Counted from the first letter of the stretch, positions 53,697 to 62,983 are shown. The stretch: DNA of 64,000 nt from Vagococcus_D sp963518325 (GCF_963518325.1 NZ_CAUQJB010000008.1:85108-149107), one strand, 5' to 3'. The notes: generated by a model not told the origin, from the sequence alone. Made by a program: numbers and translations.

Positions 53697-54572
53697 TCAT
53701 TCCTGACCTTCAGAGATACTCGCCATGATTTCGTTAAAATAAGTCATGTAACTATCCGCTAACTTAAATGATTCTAGCTCTCTGCAAATTTCTAATGCCC
53801 GATTGACTTTTTTAGTCCCCTCGGCTATTTTATTTATTTTTAATAAATACAATCCTTCAGAATACATCAGAAGATTTTTCTCATACAGGTAGGTTTGAGA
53901 ATTGATCAACTGATCAATTTCTTGTTGAAATTGATAGCTTTGATCTATTTTGTCGTTTAGTAGGCAAATCAGATTAGCGTTGAGTAAAATATGAATAATC
54001 ATCTTTCGGTGTTCATTATTACTTTGAAAAAACTTTGTTTTACGAGAAATTTCTTCCGATAAGATGATCACTGTTTGGATTGGTATTGCCGATATGGAAT
54101 TGCCAAATAGTACAATTTCATAATACGTCCAATCGTCTATTGCAAATAAATAATCTGTCAGTAATTCTACATCTTCATCCTTGACTGTTTTACAATCATT
54201 TAATTCATCGTTCATAATTGATATCATCAAATAATTATATCTGTTATTTATATTTCCAGTCTGCTGCCATTTTGAATATTCCTCATTTGATAGTCTTAAT
54301 AATTCCTCAGTATCTCGATTCGTATAAGCCTTTCTAATCTGTTTTACTAATTGTTGGAGGTTGCTCTTCTCGTAATTATTACACAGCAAATCAAATTCTT
54401 CTAAGGTGATATTTATTCTATTAAGCAATTTGACAAATTTTGACAGAGATACATCGTTTAACCCTCGTTCAAACTTTGATAATTGCCCGACTGATAATAT
54501 CCCTTCAGAAACTTCAATGATACTCATTCTTTTTTCATTTCTTAGTTCTCTAAAAAAATTTCCATAGTACAT
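53697..54572 (-). CDS. rgg: Rgg/MutR-family transcriptional regulator
   Basis: The 291-residue protein has an N-terminal XRE helix-turn-helix (about 5-60, with SVGQLSKFERGLNDVSLSKF) and an all-helical C-terminal repeat domain of Rgg type that binds short peptides. The ATG follows AAGGAGAG. Rgg proteins act with short hydrophobic peptides (SHPs) imported by oligopeptide permease, and in streptococci they often control radical-SAM RiPP clusters. Here a tiny peptide gene starts 109 bp away on the opposite strand. The nearest target operon is that of precursor B, 760 bp away. Confidence 0.85.
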   Translation of the reverse strand: MYYGNFFRELRNEKRMSIIEVSEGILSVGQLSKFERGLNDVSLSKFVKLLNRINITLEEFDLLCNNYEKSNLQQLVKQIRKAYTNRDTEELLRLSNEEYSKWQQTGNINNRYNYLMISIMNDELNDCKTVKDEDVELLTDYLFAIDDWTYYEIVLFGNSISAIPIQTVIILSEEISRKTKFFQSNNEHRKMIIHILLNANLICLLNDKIDQSYQFQQEIDQLINSQTYLYEKNLLMYSEGLYLLKINKIAEGTKKVNRALEICRELESFKLADSYMTYFNEIMASISEGQE

Positions 54573-54681
54573 AGTAATCTCTCCTTAGAAAGTTATTCAC
54601 ATATGCAAAATATAACCGACTCAATTAATTCTATGGTAACATAAGAAGAGGCTCATTAGAAACGAAATGGAGGGATAGTTA

Positions 54682-54738
54682 ATGGACATCGTAATAATCA
54701 CACCACGCGGAGGCGGTTTAGTCGTAGTAGGACCTTAG
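54682..54738 (+). CDS. shp: Candidate SHP pheromone gene, 18 residues
   Basis: ATG at 54682 is preceded by GGAGGG seven bases upstream and followed, 51 bp after the stop, by a strong terminator. The peptide is MDIVIITPRGGGLVVVGP: an acidic residue followed by branched hydrophobics and a Gly-rich end, as in streptococcal SHPs (mature DIIIIVGG type). Unlike those it lacks a Lys-rich leader and repeats the hydrophobic block on both sides of PRGGG. Divergent placement next to rgg is the normal arrangement. It is also possible that it is a bacteriocin-like peptide. Confidence 0.68.
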   Translation: MDIVIITPRGGGLVVVGP

Positions 54739-54789
54739 TTCTCAGATTAATGATAACTATGTTCCAACGACTTACTTGCTATATAGCGT

Positions 54790-54822
54790 CCCTTACTAAG
54801 CTCACTTAGTAAGGGATTTTTT
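54790..54822 (+). terminator. Terminator of the shp transcript
   Basis: CCCTTACTAAG and CTTAGTAAGGG form an 11-bp perfect stem with a 4-nt loop, followed by ATTTTTT. No other gene stands between shp and this hairpin, so the transcript is dedicated to the peptide. Confidence 0.92.
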
Positions 54823-55106
54823 CATTTTATTGTGTTGCTAGATTACTGATTTCATTAGTGACTATATGATTCGTTTGGACGCATCGTGGTCTTAGTAAAA
54901 AGTGAGGGTTTAAGAAGGTATCGTGACCAGCTAAACTTTTAAGATGTCGAGTTATTATTTTCGCATATCATAAATGTTCTAATCTTTATTTTTTTCAAGT
55001 TTATTACCATTTACGTTCCTAAAATTGGATATCGTCCTATTATGCTTCTCAAATAATTGGTTAGCTATGTTCATTTCCCTCGTGCCTTCCTTTATAACTA
55101 ACTATT
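54823..55106. other. Intergenic, no supported gene
   Basis: No frame with a ribosome binding site and no clear structured element is visible here. Confidence 0.4.
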
Positions 55107-55378
55107 ATGAAGCAAAAAAAATACGATCAATACCTAATTGAAGAAAGATTTGCGGACTTAGAAATTGGTCGGACTGTTTCTGAAAAAGAAATGATTGAAG
55201 CGTTTGGTGACTATGGCTGGGGTGAGTCATATGACTCTCTATTCTGACAGTTTTAGAAGCGGATTGAAGGTAAAATATCGGAATGGTCAAGGGATTATGG
55301 CTTTTCACCTACTAACATTTCTGACTTTGTCAGGTCTATTTATAAAGGAATTGAACTAACTAAAAGGAGACCTCATCT
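55107..55378 (+). pseudogene. Frameshifted small hypothetical gene
   Basis: The ATG at 55107 opens 46 codons (MKQKKYDQYLIEERFADLEI start) to a TGA at 55247. After it, another frame continues as plausible protein (EWSRDYGFSPTNISDFVRSI) to about 55378. Together they would encode about 90 residues of a small acidic protein. No function recognised. The break makes a functional gene unlikely. Confidence 0.45.
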
Positions 55379-55616
55379 CTTTACTTATTTAAGCAACCAC
55401 TTATTGCCTGTTAATCGGCAAATAATATGCCCTCTTTTAACGAATTGCTCATCAAAAGAAACCATTATTAGTTGGCATCGTCTATCATCAAAAATAGATG
55501 CCGCTTCCTTTCTATTTTTTTCTCACTTAATCTCATTTTTACATGTTAAAGAAAAATAATTTACTAATCGACTAGTCAATTTCAAGTTACCAATGGCCAC
55601 TCTCATAGCGAATAAG

Positions 55617-55651
55617 CTTCATCACCCACCTATAAATGATGGGTGATGAAG
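55617..55651 (-). terminator. Hairpin at the end of lacR-lacG
   Basis: CTTCATCACCCA and TGGGTGATGAAG form a 12-bp perfect stem with an 11-nt loop directly after the lacG stop. The T-run is weak. Confidence 0.75.
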
Positions 55652-55653
55652 TT

Positions 55654-57081
55654 CTAAATTGAGTTAAAACTATCTAAAGAAATCAATTGTTTAGAACTAC
55701 TTAGTGTTTTAAACCAGTGGGCTGACTTTTTAGGATAACGTTTTTGCGTGTCAAAATCCACGTAAAACAATCCGTATCTTTTATTGTAACCATTTGTCCA
55801 TGAAAAGACATCCATTAAAGACCAGATAAAGTAACCTTTGACATTAATGCCTTGAGAAATGGCTTGTTGAATGGCTTCTAAATGCAGAAAGACATACTCA
55901 ATGCGGTTATCATCTGCAACCGTGCCATTTTCAAGAATATCTTTATCTCCCATTCCATTCTCGGTTATGTACAACTTGTTATAATGAGGATATCTTTTAC
56001 TTATGTAGACTAACATGTCTAATAACCCTTGGGGATAAATCGGCCAGTCCCAATCAGTCGCAGGAATCGCTGGATTATTGACTCGCTCACCAATTCCTTT
56101 AAGAGCGAAAATACTACTACCTTTTTCACCACTACCATTATGATGAATAAGCGACTCGCCATCATAAGCAGATAAGAAATGGCTGGCATAATAATTAATT
56201 CCAAGAAAATCAAGTTGTTCAGCTGCTAAAGTCAACACCTCAAATTCTTCTGGTGTTGTCTTTAACACACCCTTATTTTTTTCCAGCACCTTGTTAATGA
56301 TGTCCATGGTATCTTCTTGATAACTTCCTATTAATGAGCCATCAAGAAGAAACTGATTTGCGACAAGGTGCTCATTCTTTGCAGCTTGAGCACTTGAAGG
56401 AAGCTCATCGATGGGATATTTTGATTCTAAAATATGAACAATACCGATTTCACCAGGATAGTTAGTTTCTTTAAAGATCTTTACGACACGGGCGTGCCCG
56501 ACTAACATGTTATGCATCGATTGAATCGCTTTTGGGATATCGTAGTTGATATTTGGTGGGAAATGGCCAATGATATATTGGCCAGCCACAACGGACCAGG
56601 GTTCATTAATTGTAATCCAATAGTTGACTTTACTTGAGTATTCTTTAAAACAAAAACTTGAAAAGTCAACATAAGCATCCACCATTTCGTTTGATAACCA
56701 ATCTCCTTTTTTATATAATGCTTCTGGTGTATCAAAGTGATGGAGTGTCACAAATGGCTCAACCTTATTTTTTAGGCACTCATCAATCAGAGCATGATAG
56801 AAATCAATGCCATTCTGATTGGGTTCTCCCGTACCATCTGGAAAAATACGAGACCAAGCAATGGAGAGGCGAATACCATTGACACCAAACTGCTGACATA
56901 ATGACAAATCCTCTGGATATTGATGATAAAAATCGCTGGCAACGCTTGGATCAAAAACGCCTTGATTCTTTAAATAGTCATCCCAATAGGTCTTCCCTTT
57001 CCCACCAAGGTTGACAGCTCCTTCTGCCTGATACGCTGCTGTCGCTGCCCCAAATATAAAGTCTTCTTCAAATTGATTCAT
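55654..57081 (-). CDS. lacG: 6-phospho-beta-galactosidase
   Basis: The 475-residue enzyme is a glycoside hydrolase family 1 member. It begins FIFGAATAAYQAEGA, has the acid/base Glu in TINEPW near 159 and the nucleophile Glu in YITENGM near 373, and ends with the phosphate-binding KRYPKKSAHWF region typical of phospho-glycosidases. It splits lactose-6-phosphate into glucose and galactose-6-phosphate in the cytoplasm. It lies 20 bp after lacR on the same strand and divergent from the rest of the lac genes, unlike the usual lacABCDFEG order. Length matches LacG (about 470). Confidence 0.93.
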   Translation of the reverse strand: MNQFEEDFIFGAATAAYQAEGAVNLGGKGKTYWDDYLKNQGVFDPSVASDFYHQYPEDLSLCQQFGVNGIRLSIAWSRIFPDGTGEPNQNGIDFYHALIDECLKNKVEPFVTLHHFDTPEALYKKGDWLSNEMVDAYVDFSSFCFKEYSSKVNYWITINEPWSVVAGQYIIGHFPPNINYDIPKAIQSMHNMLVGHARVVKIFKETNYPGEIGIVHILESKYPIDELPSSAQAAKNEHLVANQFLLDGSLIGSYQEDTMDIINKVLEKNKGVLKTTPEEFEVLTLAAEQLDFLGINYYASHFLSAYDGESLIHHNGSGEKGSSIFALKGIGERVNNPAIPATDWDWPIYPQGLLDMLVYISKRYPHYNKLYITENGMGDKDILENGTVADDNRIEYVFLHLEAIQQAISQGINVKGYFIWSLMDVFSWTNGYNKRYGLFYVDFDTQKRYPKKSAHWFKTLSSSKQLISLDSFNSI

Positions 57082-57101
57082 AACACAGTCCTCCTAGACA
57101 C

Positions 57102-57857
57102 TTAATTAATGACGGTCACAATTTGCTGATACACTGATAATGTCTCTGAATCCAATTGACTATCTGTAATTAAATAGTCAATGTCATCAAGACTATAAAA
57201 ACGATAAAAATCTTGTTTATTAAATTTACTGTGGTCAGCTACGATGTATTTTTCCTTCGCACTGTCTAATATTAATTTTTGACACAGTCCCTCTTCTTCA
57301 TTGGAATTAAACACATAATTCTCAGAAATAGCATTGACACCAATAAACGCTTTATCAACATAGATTGTTTCAATAAAATCATTAGTGATGGTTCCGACAA
57401 ATGAACCTGTTTTTCCTCTATAAGTGCCACCAATAAGAATCAAATCAAACCGACTATCATGTTTGAATTTGTCAAAGACATGAATGGAGTTAGTGACAAT
57501 TCTTGCTTCCTCAACAGTCAGATAATCGTATACGAACTCGATTGTTGTACCAGATCCTAAAAAAATCGTTTCTCCATTGGCAATTAATTGAGCAATGGAT
57601 TGGGCAATTTCACTTTTCTCTTGCAAATGAATATTTTTCTTCTCTAGATGAGTTAGTTCCGAAAAAGATAACTCATTCTTTTCATTCAATTTTGCGCCAC
57701 CATGCATCCGCGTTAATAATCCCTCTTGCTCCATCTCTTTTAGATCTCGCCTAACGGTCATTTCAGTCACATTCAATTTCTCAGCAATAAACGCTACTTT
57801 CAGTCTTTTCTTTTCTTGTAATAATTCAATAATTTTTTCTTGTCTATTTATTTTCAT
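57102..57857 (-). CDS. lacR: Lactose phosphotransferase system repressor, DeoR family
   Basis: The 251-residue protein starts with a DeoR-type helix-turn-helix (KVAFIAEKLNVTEMTVRRDL) followed by the sugar-phosphate-sensing domain (GSGTTIEFVYDYL, SKFNKQDFY). It should bind the divergent region at 57858-58065 and leave it when tagatose-6-phosphate is present. It is the first gene of a lacR-lacG operon and so controls its own synthesis and LacG. Some DeoR relatives act on other sugars, but the neighbours make LacR likely. Confidence 0.88.
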   Translation of the reverse strand: MKINRQEKIIELLQEKKRLKVAFIAEKLNVTEMTVRRDLKEMEQEGLLTRMHGGAKLNEKNELSFSELTHLEKKNIHLQEKSEIAQSIAQLIANGETIFLGSGTTIEFVYDYLTVEEARIVTNSIHVFDKFKHDSRFDLILIGGTYRGKTGSFVGTITNDFIETIYVDKAFIGVNAISENYVFNSNEEEGLCQKLILDSAKEKYIVADHSKFNKQDFYRFYSLDDIDYLITDSQLDSETLSVYQQIVTVIN

Positions 57858-58065
57858 AAGAAAGCACCCTTCCCCAATGTTAGTTAATGTTCAATTCAAG
57901 TTTATTATATAAATTACAGTTTGTCAACGAACATAAAACAAACAACAGAAAACAAAATAAAACTACAATCGAACAAAAAAGGATTGACAAAGAACATGTA
58001 CCCGGTATATCATGTTTTTGTAACCGATATTATTTAAAAATACGATGAAAAGGAGACGAGTAGTT
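57858..58065. promoter_or_regulatory. Divergent lacR / lacF control region
   Basis: Leftward promoter: TTGACA and TAAACT, 17 bp apart, at about 57889-57917 on the minus strand. Rightward promoter: TTGACA at about 57984 followed by TATATC. Repeated pieces such as GAACATAAAACAAAC and GAACAAAAAAGG are candidate LacR boxes. GTATATCATG and a partial inverted copy near 58025 may form a second operator. Confidence 0.65.
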
Positions 58066-58374
58066 ATGAATAAAGAAGAAGTCGCGATGATTGGTTTTGA
58101 GGTTGTCGCCTTTGCAGGTGAGGCCAGATCAAAGTTAATGGAGGCATTAAATGCAGCCGAAGCTCAAGATTTTACTAGGACAGATGTCTTAATCGAAGAA
58201 GCTCACGCCAGCTTAATGGAAGCCCATAAGTCGCAAACAAAACTATTAGCGATGGAAGCTGGTGGAGAAAATGTAGAAATTGGGTTCATTATGGTTCATG
58301 CTCAAGATCACTTGATGACGACAATGTTATTAAAAGATACGATGAAACACTTAATCAATATTTATAAAAAATAG
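58066..58374 (+). CDS. lacF: Lactose PTS enzyme IIA
   Basis: The 102-residue protein is a helical lactose-class IIA component. The phosphorylated His is His78 in VHAQDHLM, the classic position. It passes phosphate from HPr to the IIB domain of LacE. I chose the ATG at 58066 (MNKEEVAMIGFE) because the AGGAG lies about ten bases before it and family members start here. First gene of the lacFEABDC operon. Confidence 0.93.
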   Translation: MNKEEVAMIGFEVVAFAGEARSKLMEALNAAEAQDFTRTDVLIEEAHASLMEAHKSQTKLLAMEAGGENVEIGFIMVHAQDHLMTTMLLKDTMKHLINIYKK

Positions 58375-58389
58375 GAAAGAGGAGAAAAA

Positions 58390-60042
58390 ATGAATATTTT
58401 GATTAATCGAATTGAAAAAATGAAACCGTTTTTCGAAAAAATCTCCAACAATCCATATTTACGAGCCATTCGTGATGGATTTATTAGTTTGATTCCAATC
58501 ATCCTGTTCTCAAGTGTTTTTTTATTAGTGGCATATGTTCCTAATATTTTTAATTTTTATTGGAGTTCTGGTGTTGAAGCAACATTAATGAAGGCATACA
58601 ATGCGTCAATGGGCATTTTAGGTTTAATGATGTCTGCAACAGTTGCTAAGAGTTTAACTGATAATTTTAATAACAAACTGCCGAAAACCAATCAAATTAA
58701 TAATACATCGACCATGTTAGCAGCTTTTATTGGATTTATTTTGATTGGTGTTGATTTTGTAGATGGAAACTTATCATTAGGTTTTATGGGAACAAAAGGA
58801 TTATTGACGGCCTTTGTGGTTGGGTTTGTCGTTCCTAATATTTATCGTTTCTGCATTAAACATAATATTACGGTTAAGATGCCAGAGGAAGTACCTGGGA
58901 ATATTTCACAAACCTTTAAAGATTTGATTCCCATAACGGTATCCACTACTATGTTTTGGTTATTTGATTTAGGATTTAGAAACTTATTTAAGGTTGGTTT
59001 CTCAGAAAAAGTATTAGAAGTATTTCAACCAATTTTCACTGCTGCTGACGGCTATTTTGGCTTAGCTTTGATTTTTGGCGCTATGGCCTTCTTCTGGTTT
59101 GTCGGGATTCATGGACCTTCGATTGTGGAACCGGCTGTCTCTGCAATCTATCTCTCAAATGTCACCATGAATTTACAACTGTATCAGGAGGGAGCACATG
59201 CCGATAAGATTTTATCTCAAGGAACCCAATATTTTGTCGCTACATTAGGTGGAACAGGTGCCACCCTAGTGATTACGTTAATGTTTGCCTTTCTAGCAAA
59301 GTCCAAACAATTAAAAACCATGGGGAAAGCCTCAGCTGTCCCCGTCTTGTTTGGTGTTAATGAACCGATTTTGTTTGGTGCGCCACTGGTCTTAAATCCA
59401 ATCTTCTTTATTCCCTTTATCATAACCCCCATTATCAATGTTTGGTTGTTTAAGTTTTTTGTCGATGTGATAGGAATGAATGGGTTTATTTATAACTTAC
59501 CTTGGACAACCCCTGGACCATTAGGTTTAGTCATGGGAACAGGCTTTGCCTTACTATCGATTGTGTTAGTGGGAATTTTATTAGTGGTAGACTTCCTCAT
59601 TTACTTTCCATTCTTTAAAGTGTATGACAGCGAGATGTTAGCAAAAGAAGCCGCTGGTCAGAGCCATGAAGGACTGGCTGACATACAAGATGATAAACCA
59701 GTCGTTCTGGCAGTAGATGATTCAATTAAAGGTAACAATATTCTCGTGCTTTGTGCTAACGGAGCCACTAGTTCAATGTTAGCCAATGCCATCAAAAAAG
59801 GCGCTAAAGAGAAAAATATCTCCCTTGATTCAACAGCAATGGCCTATGGTCAACATAAAGAGATTATCGCGGATTTCGATTTAATTATACTGGCTCCGCA
59901 AATGGCTTCCATGCTATCGGAACTTGAAAGTGAAACAGAAGGCATTAAAACCAAAGCAGTGTCAACAACTGGCCTTGAATATGTCAATTTAACCAGAGAA
60001 CCTGAAAAAGCATTAGAATTTGTTTTCACGAAACTAAAATAA
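58390..60042 (+). CDS. lacE: Lactose PTS enzyme IICB
   Basis: The 550-residue protein has an N-terminal IIC membrane part (about 420 residues, with the sugar-binding IHGPSIVEPAVSA region) and a C-terminal IIB domain with the phosphorylated Cys near 455 in VLCANGATSS. It imports lactose and phosphorylates it to lactose-6-phosphate. Sixteen bp after lacF with an AAGAGGAG site. Length is normal for LacE (about 560-580). Confidence 0.93.
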   Translation: MNILINRIEKMKPFFEKISNNPYLRAIRDGFISLIPIILFSSVFLLVAYVPNIFNFYWSSGVEATLMKAYNASMGILGLMMSATVAKSLTDNFNNKLPKTNQINNTSTMLAAFIGFILIGVDFVDGNLSLGFMGTKGLLTAFVVGFVVPNIYRFCIKHNITVKMPEEVPGNISQTFKDLIPITVSTTMFWLFDLGFRNLFKVGFSEKVLEVFQPIFTAADGYFGLALIFGAMAFFWFVGIHGPSIVEPAVSAIYLSNVTMNLQLYQEGAHADKILSQGTQYFVATLGGTGATLVITLMFAFLAKSKQLKTMGKASAVPVLFGVNEPILFGAPLVLNPIFFIPFIITPIINVWLFKFFVDVIGMNGFIYNLPWTTPGPLGLVMGTGFALLSIVLVGILLVVDFLIYFPFFKVYDSEMLAKEAAGQSHEGLADIQDDKPVVLAVDDSIKGNNILVLCANGATSSMLANAIKKGAKEKNISLDSTAMAYGQHKEIIADFDLIILAPQMASMLSELESETEGIKTKAVSTTGLEYVNLTREPEKALEFVFTKLK

Positions 60043-60062
60043 TCAGACAGAGGAGAATTGTG

Positions 60063-60491
60063 ATGAATGTTTATCTTTGTTCTAATCAAGAGGGATTCAG
60101 ACTTAAGGAGGTGGTAAAAAAAGAATTAAACACTCATCACTATCACGTCCATGACCTAAGTGAGGTACCTCATCCAGATTTTGTTGACTCGGTGGAAGCT
60201 TTAGTAACATCGTTACATCGCGATCAAAATGGCCTTGGTATCGCCTTTGATGACTACGGTGCTGGAAGTTTTATTGCCGCCACCAAACATAAGGATATCA
60301 TAGCAGCTGAAGTTTCTGATGAACGCTCCGCTTATATGACAAGGGAACATAACAGTTCTCGAATCATTACCTTGGGCCAGGAAATTGTTGGAAACGAATT
60401 AGCTAAAAATATCGTGTTAGCATTTTTAGAAGCGGATTATGAAGGCGGTCGCCATCAAATCCGTGTCGACATGCTAAATAAAATGCTTTAA
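60063..60491 (+). CDS. lacA: Galactose-6-phosphate isomerase subunit LacA
   Basis: The 142-residue protein belongs to the RpiB/LacAB family; the signature EVSDERSAYMTREHNSSRII and the LGQEIVGNELA segment are those of LacA. With LacB it turns galactose-6-phosphate into tagatose-6-phosphate. I use the ATG at 60063, seven bases after AGGAG, and not the overlapping GTG. LacA lacks the catalytic Cys found in LacB, as usual for the heteromer. Confidence 0.9.
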   Translation: MNVYLCSNQEGFRLKEVVKKELNTHHYHVHDLSEVPHPDFVDSVEALVTSLHRDQNGLGIAFDDYGAGSFIAATKHKDIIAAEVSDERSAYMTREHNSSRIITLGQEIVGNELAKNIVLAFLEADYEGGRHQIRVDMLNKML

Positions 60492-60502
60492 GGAGGATGA
60501 AA

Positions 60503-61021
60503 ATGAGAATAGCAATTGGATGCGATCATATCGTAACTGGAATCAAAATTGATGTCGCTGATTTCCTAAGAGAAAAAGGACATGATGTCATCGATGTTGG
60601 CACACATGGTTATACTAGAACCCACTACCCCATTTACGGAAAAAAAGTAGGCGAGCTCGTTGCTAAGGGCATCGCCGATCAGGGGATTGTTATTTGTGGC
60701 ACTGGCGTTGGTATTACTAATGCTGTCAATAAAGTGCCAGGTGTCAGAGCTGCCTTAGTCAGAGACATGACAACGGCGTTATATGCCAAAAAGGAATTAA
60801 ATGCTAATGTTTTAGGTTTTGGTGGAAAAGTAACAGGCACATTTCTTATTTGCGACATTATCGAGGCTTTTTTTAAAGAAAATTATCTAGAAACCCCCGA
60901 AAATAAGCGATTGATTCAAAAACTCAGTCAATTAGATGAAAATGTTGATCCATCACAAGAAGATCCCCATTTTTTTGATGAGTTTTTCACAAAATGGGAG
61001 GCTGGCTTTTACCATGATTAA
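60503..61021 (+). CDS. lacB: Galactose-6-phosphate isomerase subunit LacB
   Basis: The 172-residue protein starts MRIAIGCDHIVTG and contains the RpiB-family active site ICGTGVGITNAVNKVPGVRA with the catalytic Cys. The ATG at 60503 has AGGAGG six bases upstream, better than the ATG two codons earlier. It forms the isomerase with LacA. Downstream lacD begins 10 bp after its stop. Confidence 0.92.
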   Translation: MRIAIGCDHIVTGIKIDVADFLREKGHDVIDVGTHGYTRTHYPIYGKKVGELVAKGIADQGIVICGTGVGITNAVNKVPGVRAALVRDMTTALYAKKELNANVLGFGGKVTGTFLICDIIEAFFKENYLETPENKRLIQKLSQLDENVDPSQEDPHFFDEFFTKWEAGFYHD

Positions 61022-61031
61022 GGAGGAAAAC

Positions 61032-62033
61032 ATGTTATTAAAACGAAGTCTTACTGAAAACAAACGTTATCATATGGAACAATTATCAACCACAACTGGT
61101 ATCATTGCCGCTCTTGCGATTGACCAGCGGGGAGCTTTAAGGAAAATGTTAGTTGCGGAAGGATTTGAAGGTGATACTGAGCAAGCCATTGTTAAATTTA
61201 AACAATTAGTGTCTGAGGAACTAACCCCCTATTCCTCCTCTATTTTATTGGATCCAGAATATGGTTTACCTGCCTCTAAAGTTAAAGCGACTGGCTCAGG
61301 TCTTTTACTTGCTTATGAGCAAACTGGCTATGATGCATCAGAAGCAGGCCGTTTCCCTGATTTGATTCAAACTTACTCTGCCTTGCGACTGAAAGAAGAT
61401 GGGGCTGATGCAGTAAAATTTCTACTTTATTATGATGTAGACGAAACAGCAGAAATCAATGAGCGGAAACATGCTTTTGTTGAGCGGATTGGCTCTGAGT
61501 GTCTGGCTGAAGATATTCCTTTTTATTTAGAATTATTGTCATATGATGCTACTAATTCAGATAATGGCAGTCAAGAATTCGCTAAAATAAAACCCCATAA
61601 AGTATCAAACATGATGGTTGAATTTTCGAAAGACCGCTACCATGTAGATGTTTTAAAAGTGGAAGTCCCTGTTAATATGAATTACGTTGAAGGATTTGCT
61701 AGTTCTGAAGATGATGTGGTTTACACTCGAGATGAGGCATTAGGTTATTTTAAAGAACAGAGTAATCAAACCAAACTACCTTTTATCTTCTTAAGCGCAG
61801 GCGTCAGTGCTAAATTATTTCAAGATACCTTGTATTTTGCAAGAGAAGCTGGCTCTGAATTCAACGGTGTTCTTTGTGGTCGCGCAACTTGGAAAGCGGG
61901 TGTCAATGTGTTTGTTAATGAAGGTGAAGCCGCCACACGACAGTGGCTGCGCACAACTGGAAAACAAAACATGGATGAGTTAAATAAAACATTAGCTCAT
62001 ACAGCAACAACCTGGCATAGCAAATTCATCTAA
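61032..62033 (+). CDS. lacD: Tagatose-1,6-bisphosphate aldolase
   Basis: The 333-residue class I aldolase starts after AAGGAGGAAAAC at 61032. It carries the LacD sequence IIAALAIDQRGALRKML, the Schiff-base Lys region near LKVEVPVN and FLSAGVSAKLF. It cleaves tagatose-1,6-bisphosphate to dihydroxyacetone phosphate and glyceraldehyde-3-phosphate. A longer frame into lacB exists but lacks support. Here lacD precedes lacC, the reverse of the common order. Confidence 0.92.
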   Translation: MLLKRSLTENKRYHMEQLSTTTGIIAALAIDQRGALRKMLVAEGFEGDTEQAIVKFKQLVSEELTPYSSSILLDPEYGLPASKVKATGSGLLLAYEQTGYDASEAGRFPDLIQTYSALRLKEDGADAVKFLLYYDVDETAEINERKHAFVERIGSECLAEDIPFYLELLSYDATNSDNGSQEFAKIKPHKVSNMMVEFSKDRYHVDVLKVEVPVNMNYVEGFASSEDDVVYTRDEALGYFKEQSNQTKLPFIFLSAGVSAKLFQDTLYFAREAGSEFNGVLCGRATWKAGVNVFVNEGEAATRQWLRTTGKQNMDELNKTLAHTATTWHSKFI

Positions 62034-62047
62034 AAGGGGGGCTTTCA

Positions 62048-62983
62048 ATGATCTTAACGGTGACACTGAATCCATCTGTTGATATTTCATATCCTCTTGA
62101 CTCTTTAGCTATTAATCAAGTAAACAGATGCACGTTAACAAGAAAAACCGCTGGTGGCAAAGGGCTAAATGTGACTCGGGTTATCCATCAAATGGCTGTC
62201 CAAGTTAAAGCCACTGGACTTTTAGGTGGGGCACTCGGGACATTCATTGAAGAACAACTGGACACTCAACAAATCGACCATCATTTCGCTAAGATTAAGG
62301 GTGAGACACGAAACTGCATCGCGATTTTGCACGATGGTGACCAACAAACTGAAATTTTGGAAACAGGTCCAACTGTCTCGAAAACAGAGCTGGCACGATT
62401 TGAAAAAGTGTTGATTGACGATAGCAAAGAGGCGTCTGTTGTAACCCTATCAGGAAGCTTACCTAATGGTGCGCCACCCTCTTATTATGTTAATTTATTG
62501 AAAAAATTAAAGGATACTTCAGCTAAAGTGATCCTTGATACGTCTGGAGACAATTTAAAGACTGTATTAGAAGCAGCCTTCAAACCATACGCTATTAAAC
62601 CTAATTTGGAAGAGTTAGAAGAATTAACCAACACAAAAATCCAACATGATGACAGTAAACTTAAAGACCTATTGAGAGAACCATTATTTGCTGGTATTCC
62701 ATTAATCGTTGTATCTTTAGGAAAAGAAGGTGCTTTTGTTAAATTTAAAGAACATTTCTACCGCGTTAAAATTCCCAAGATAACTGTCATCAATCCAGTA
62801 GGAAGTGGTGATTCTGCCGTAGCGGGATTAGCCATCGCCCTAGAAAAGGCTGCTGATATTGAGGAGACATTAAAAACTGCTATGACTCTAGGAATGCTAA
62901 ATACAATGGAAAGTCAAACTGGTTTTGTGAACAAAAACAATTTTGAGACTTATTTCAATCAAATTATTTTATTAAAAAATTGA
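62048..62983 (+). CDS. lacC: Tagatose-6-phosphate kinase
   Basis: The 311-residue PfkB-family kinase shows TVTLNPSVDISY at the start, the TAGGKGLNVTRV sugar-binding motif near 35 and the C-terminal GSGDSAVAGLA with the catalytic Asp near 255. It adds phosphate at C1 of tagatose-6-phosphate before LacD cleavage. Close relatives are 1-phosphofructokinases, but the operon fixes the substrate. Last gene of the operon, followed by a terminator. Confidence 0.92.
   Translation: MILTVTLNPSVDISYPLDSLAINQVNRCTLTRKTAGGKGLNVTRVIHQMAVQVKATGLLGGALGTFIEEQLDTQQIDHHFAKIKGETRNCIAILHDGDQQTEILETGPTVSKTELARFEKVLIDDSKEASVVTLSGSLPNGAPPSYYVNLLKKLKDTSAKVILDTSGDNLKTVLEAAFKPYAIKPNLEELEELTNTKIQHDDSKLKDLLREPLFAGIPLIVVSLGKEGAFVKFKEHFYRVKIPKITVINPVGSGDSAVAGLAIALEKAADIEETLKTAMTLGMLNTMESQTGFVNKNNFETYFNQIILLKN

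Noticed and set aside
55105..55308. Minus-strand 67-codon frame
   Set aside because: No ribosome binding site and biased composition; the plus strand of the same region reads as a decayed gene.
60936..61031. N-terminal extension of LacD reaching into lacB
   Set aside because: The extension overlaps lacB and lacks family similarity; an AGGAGG stands before the ATG at 61032.
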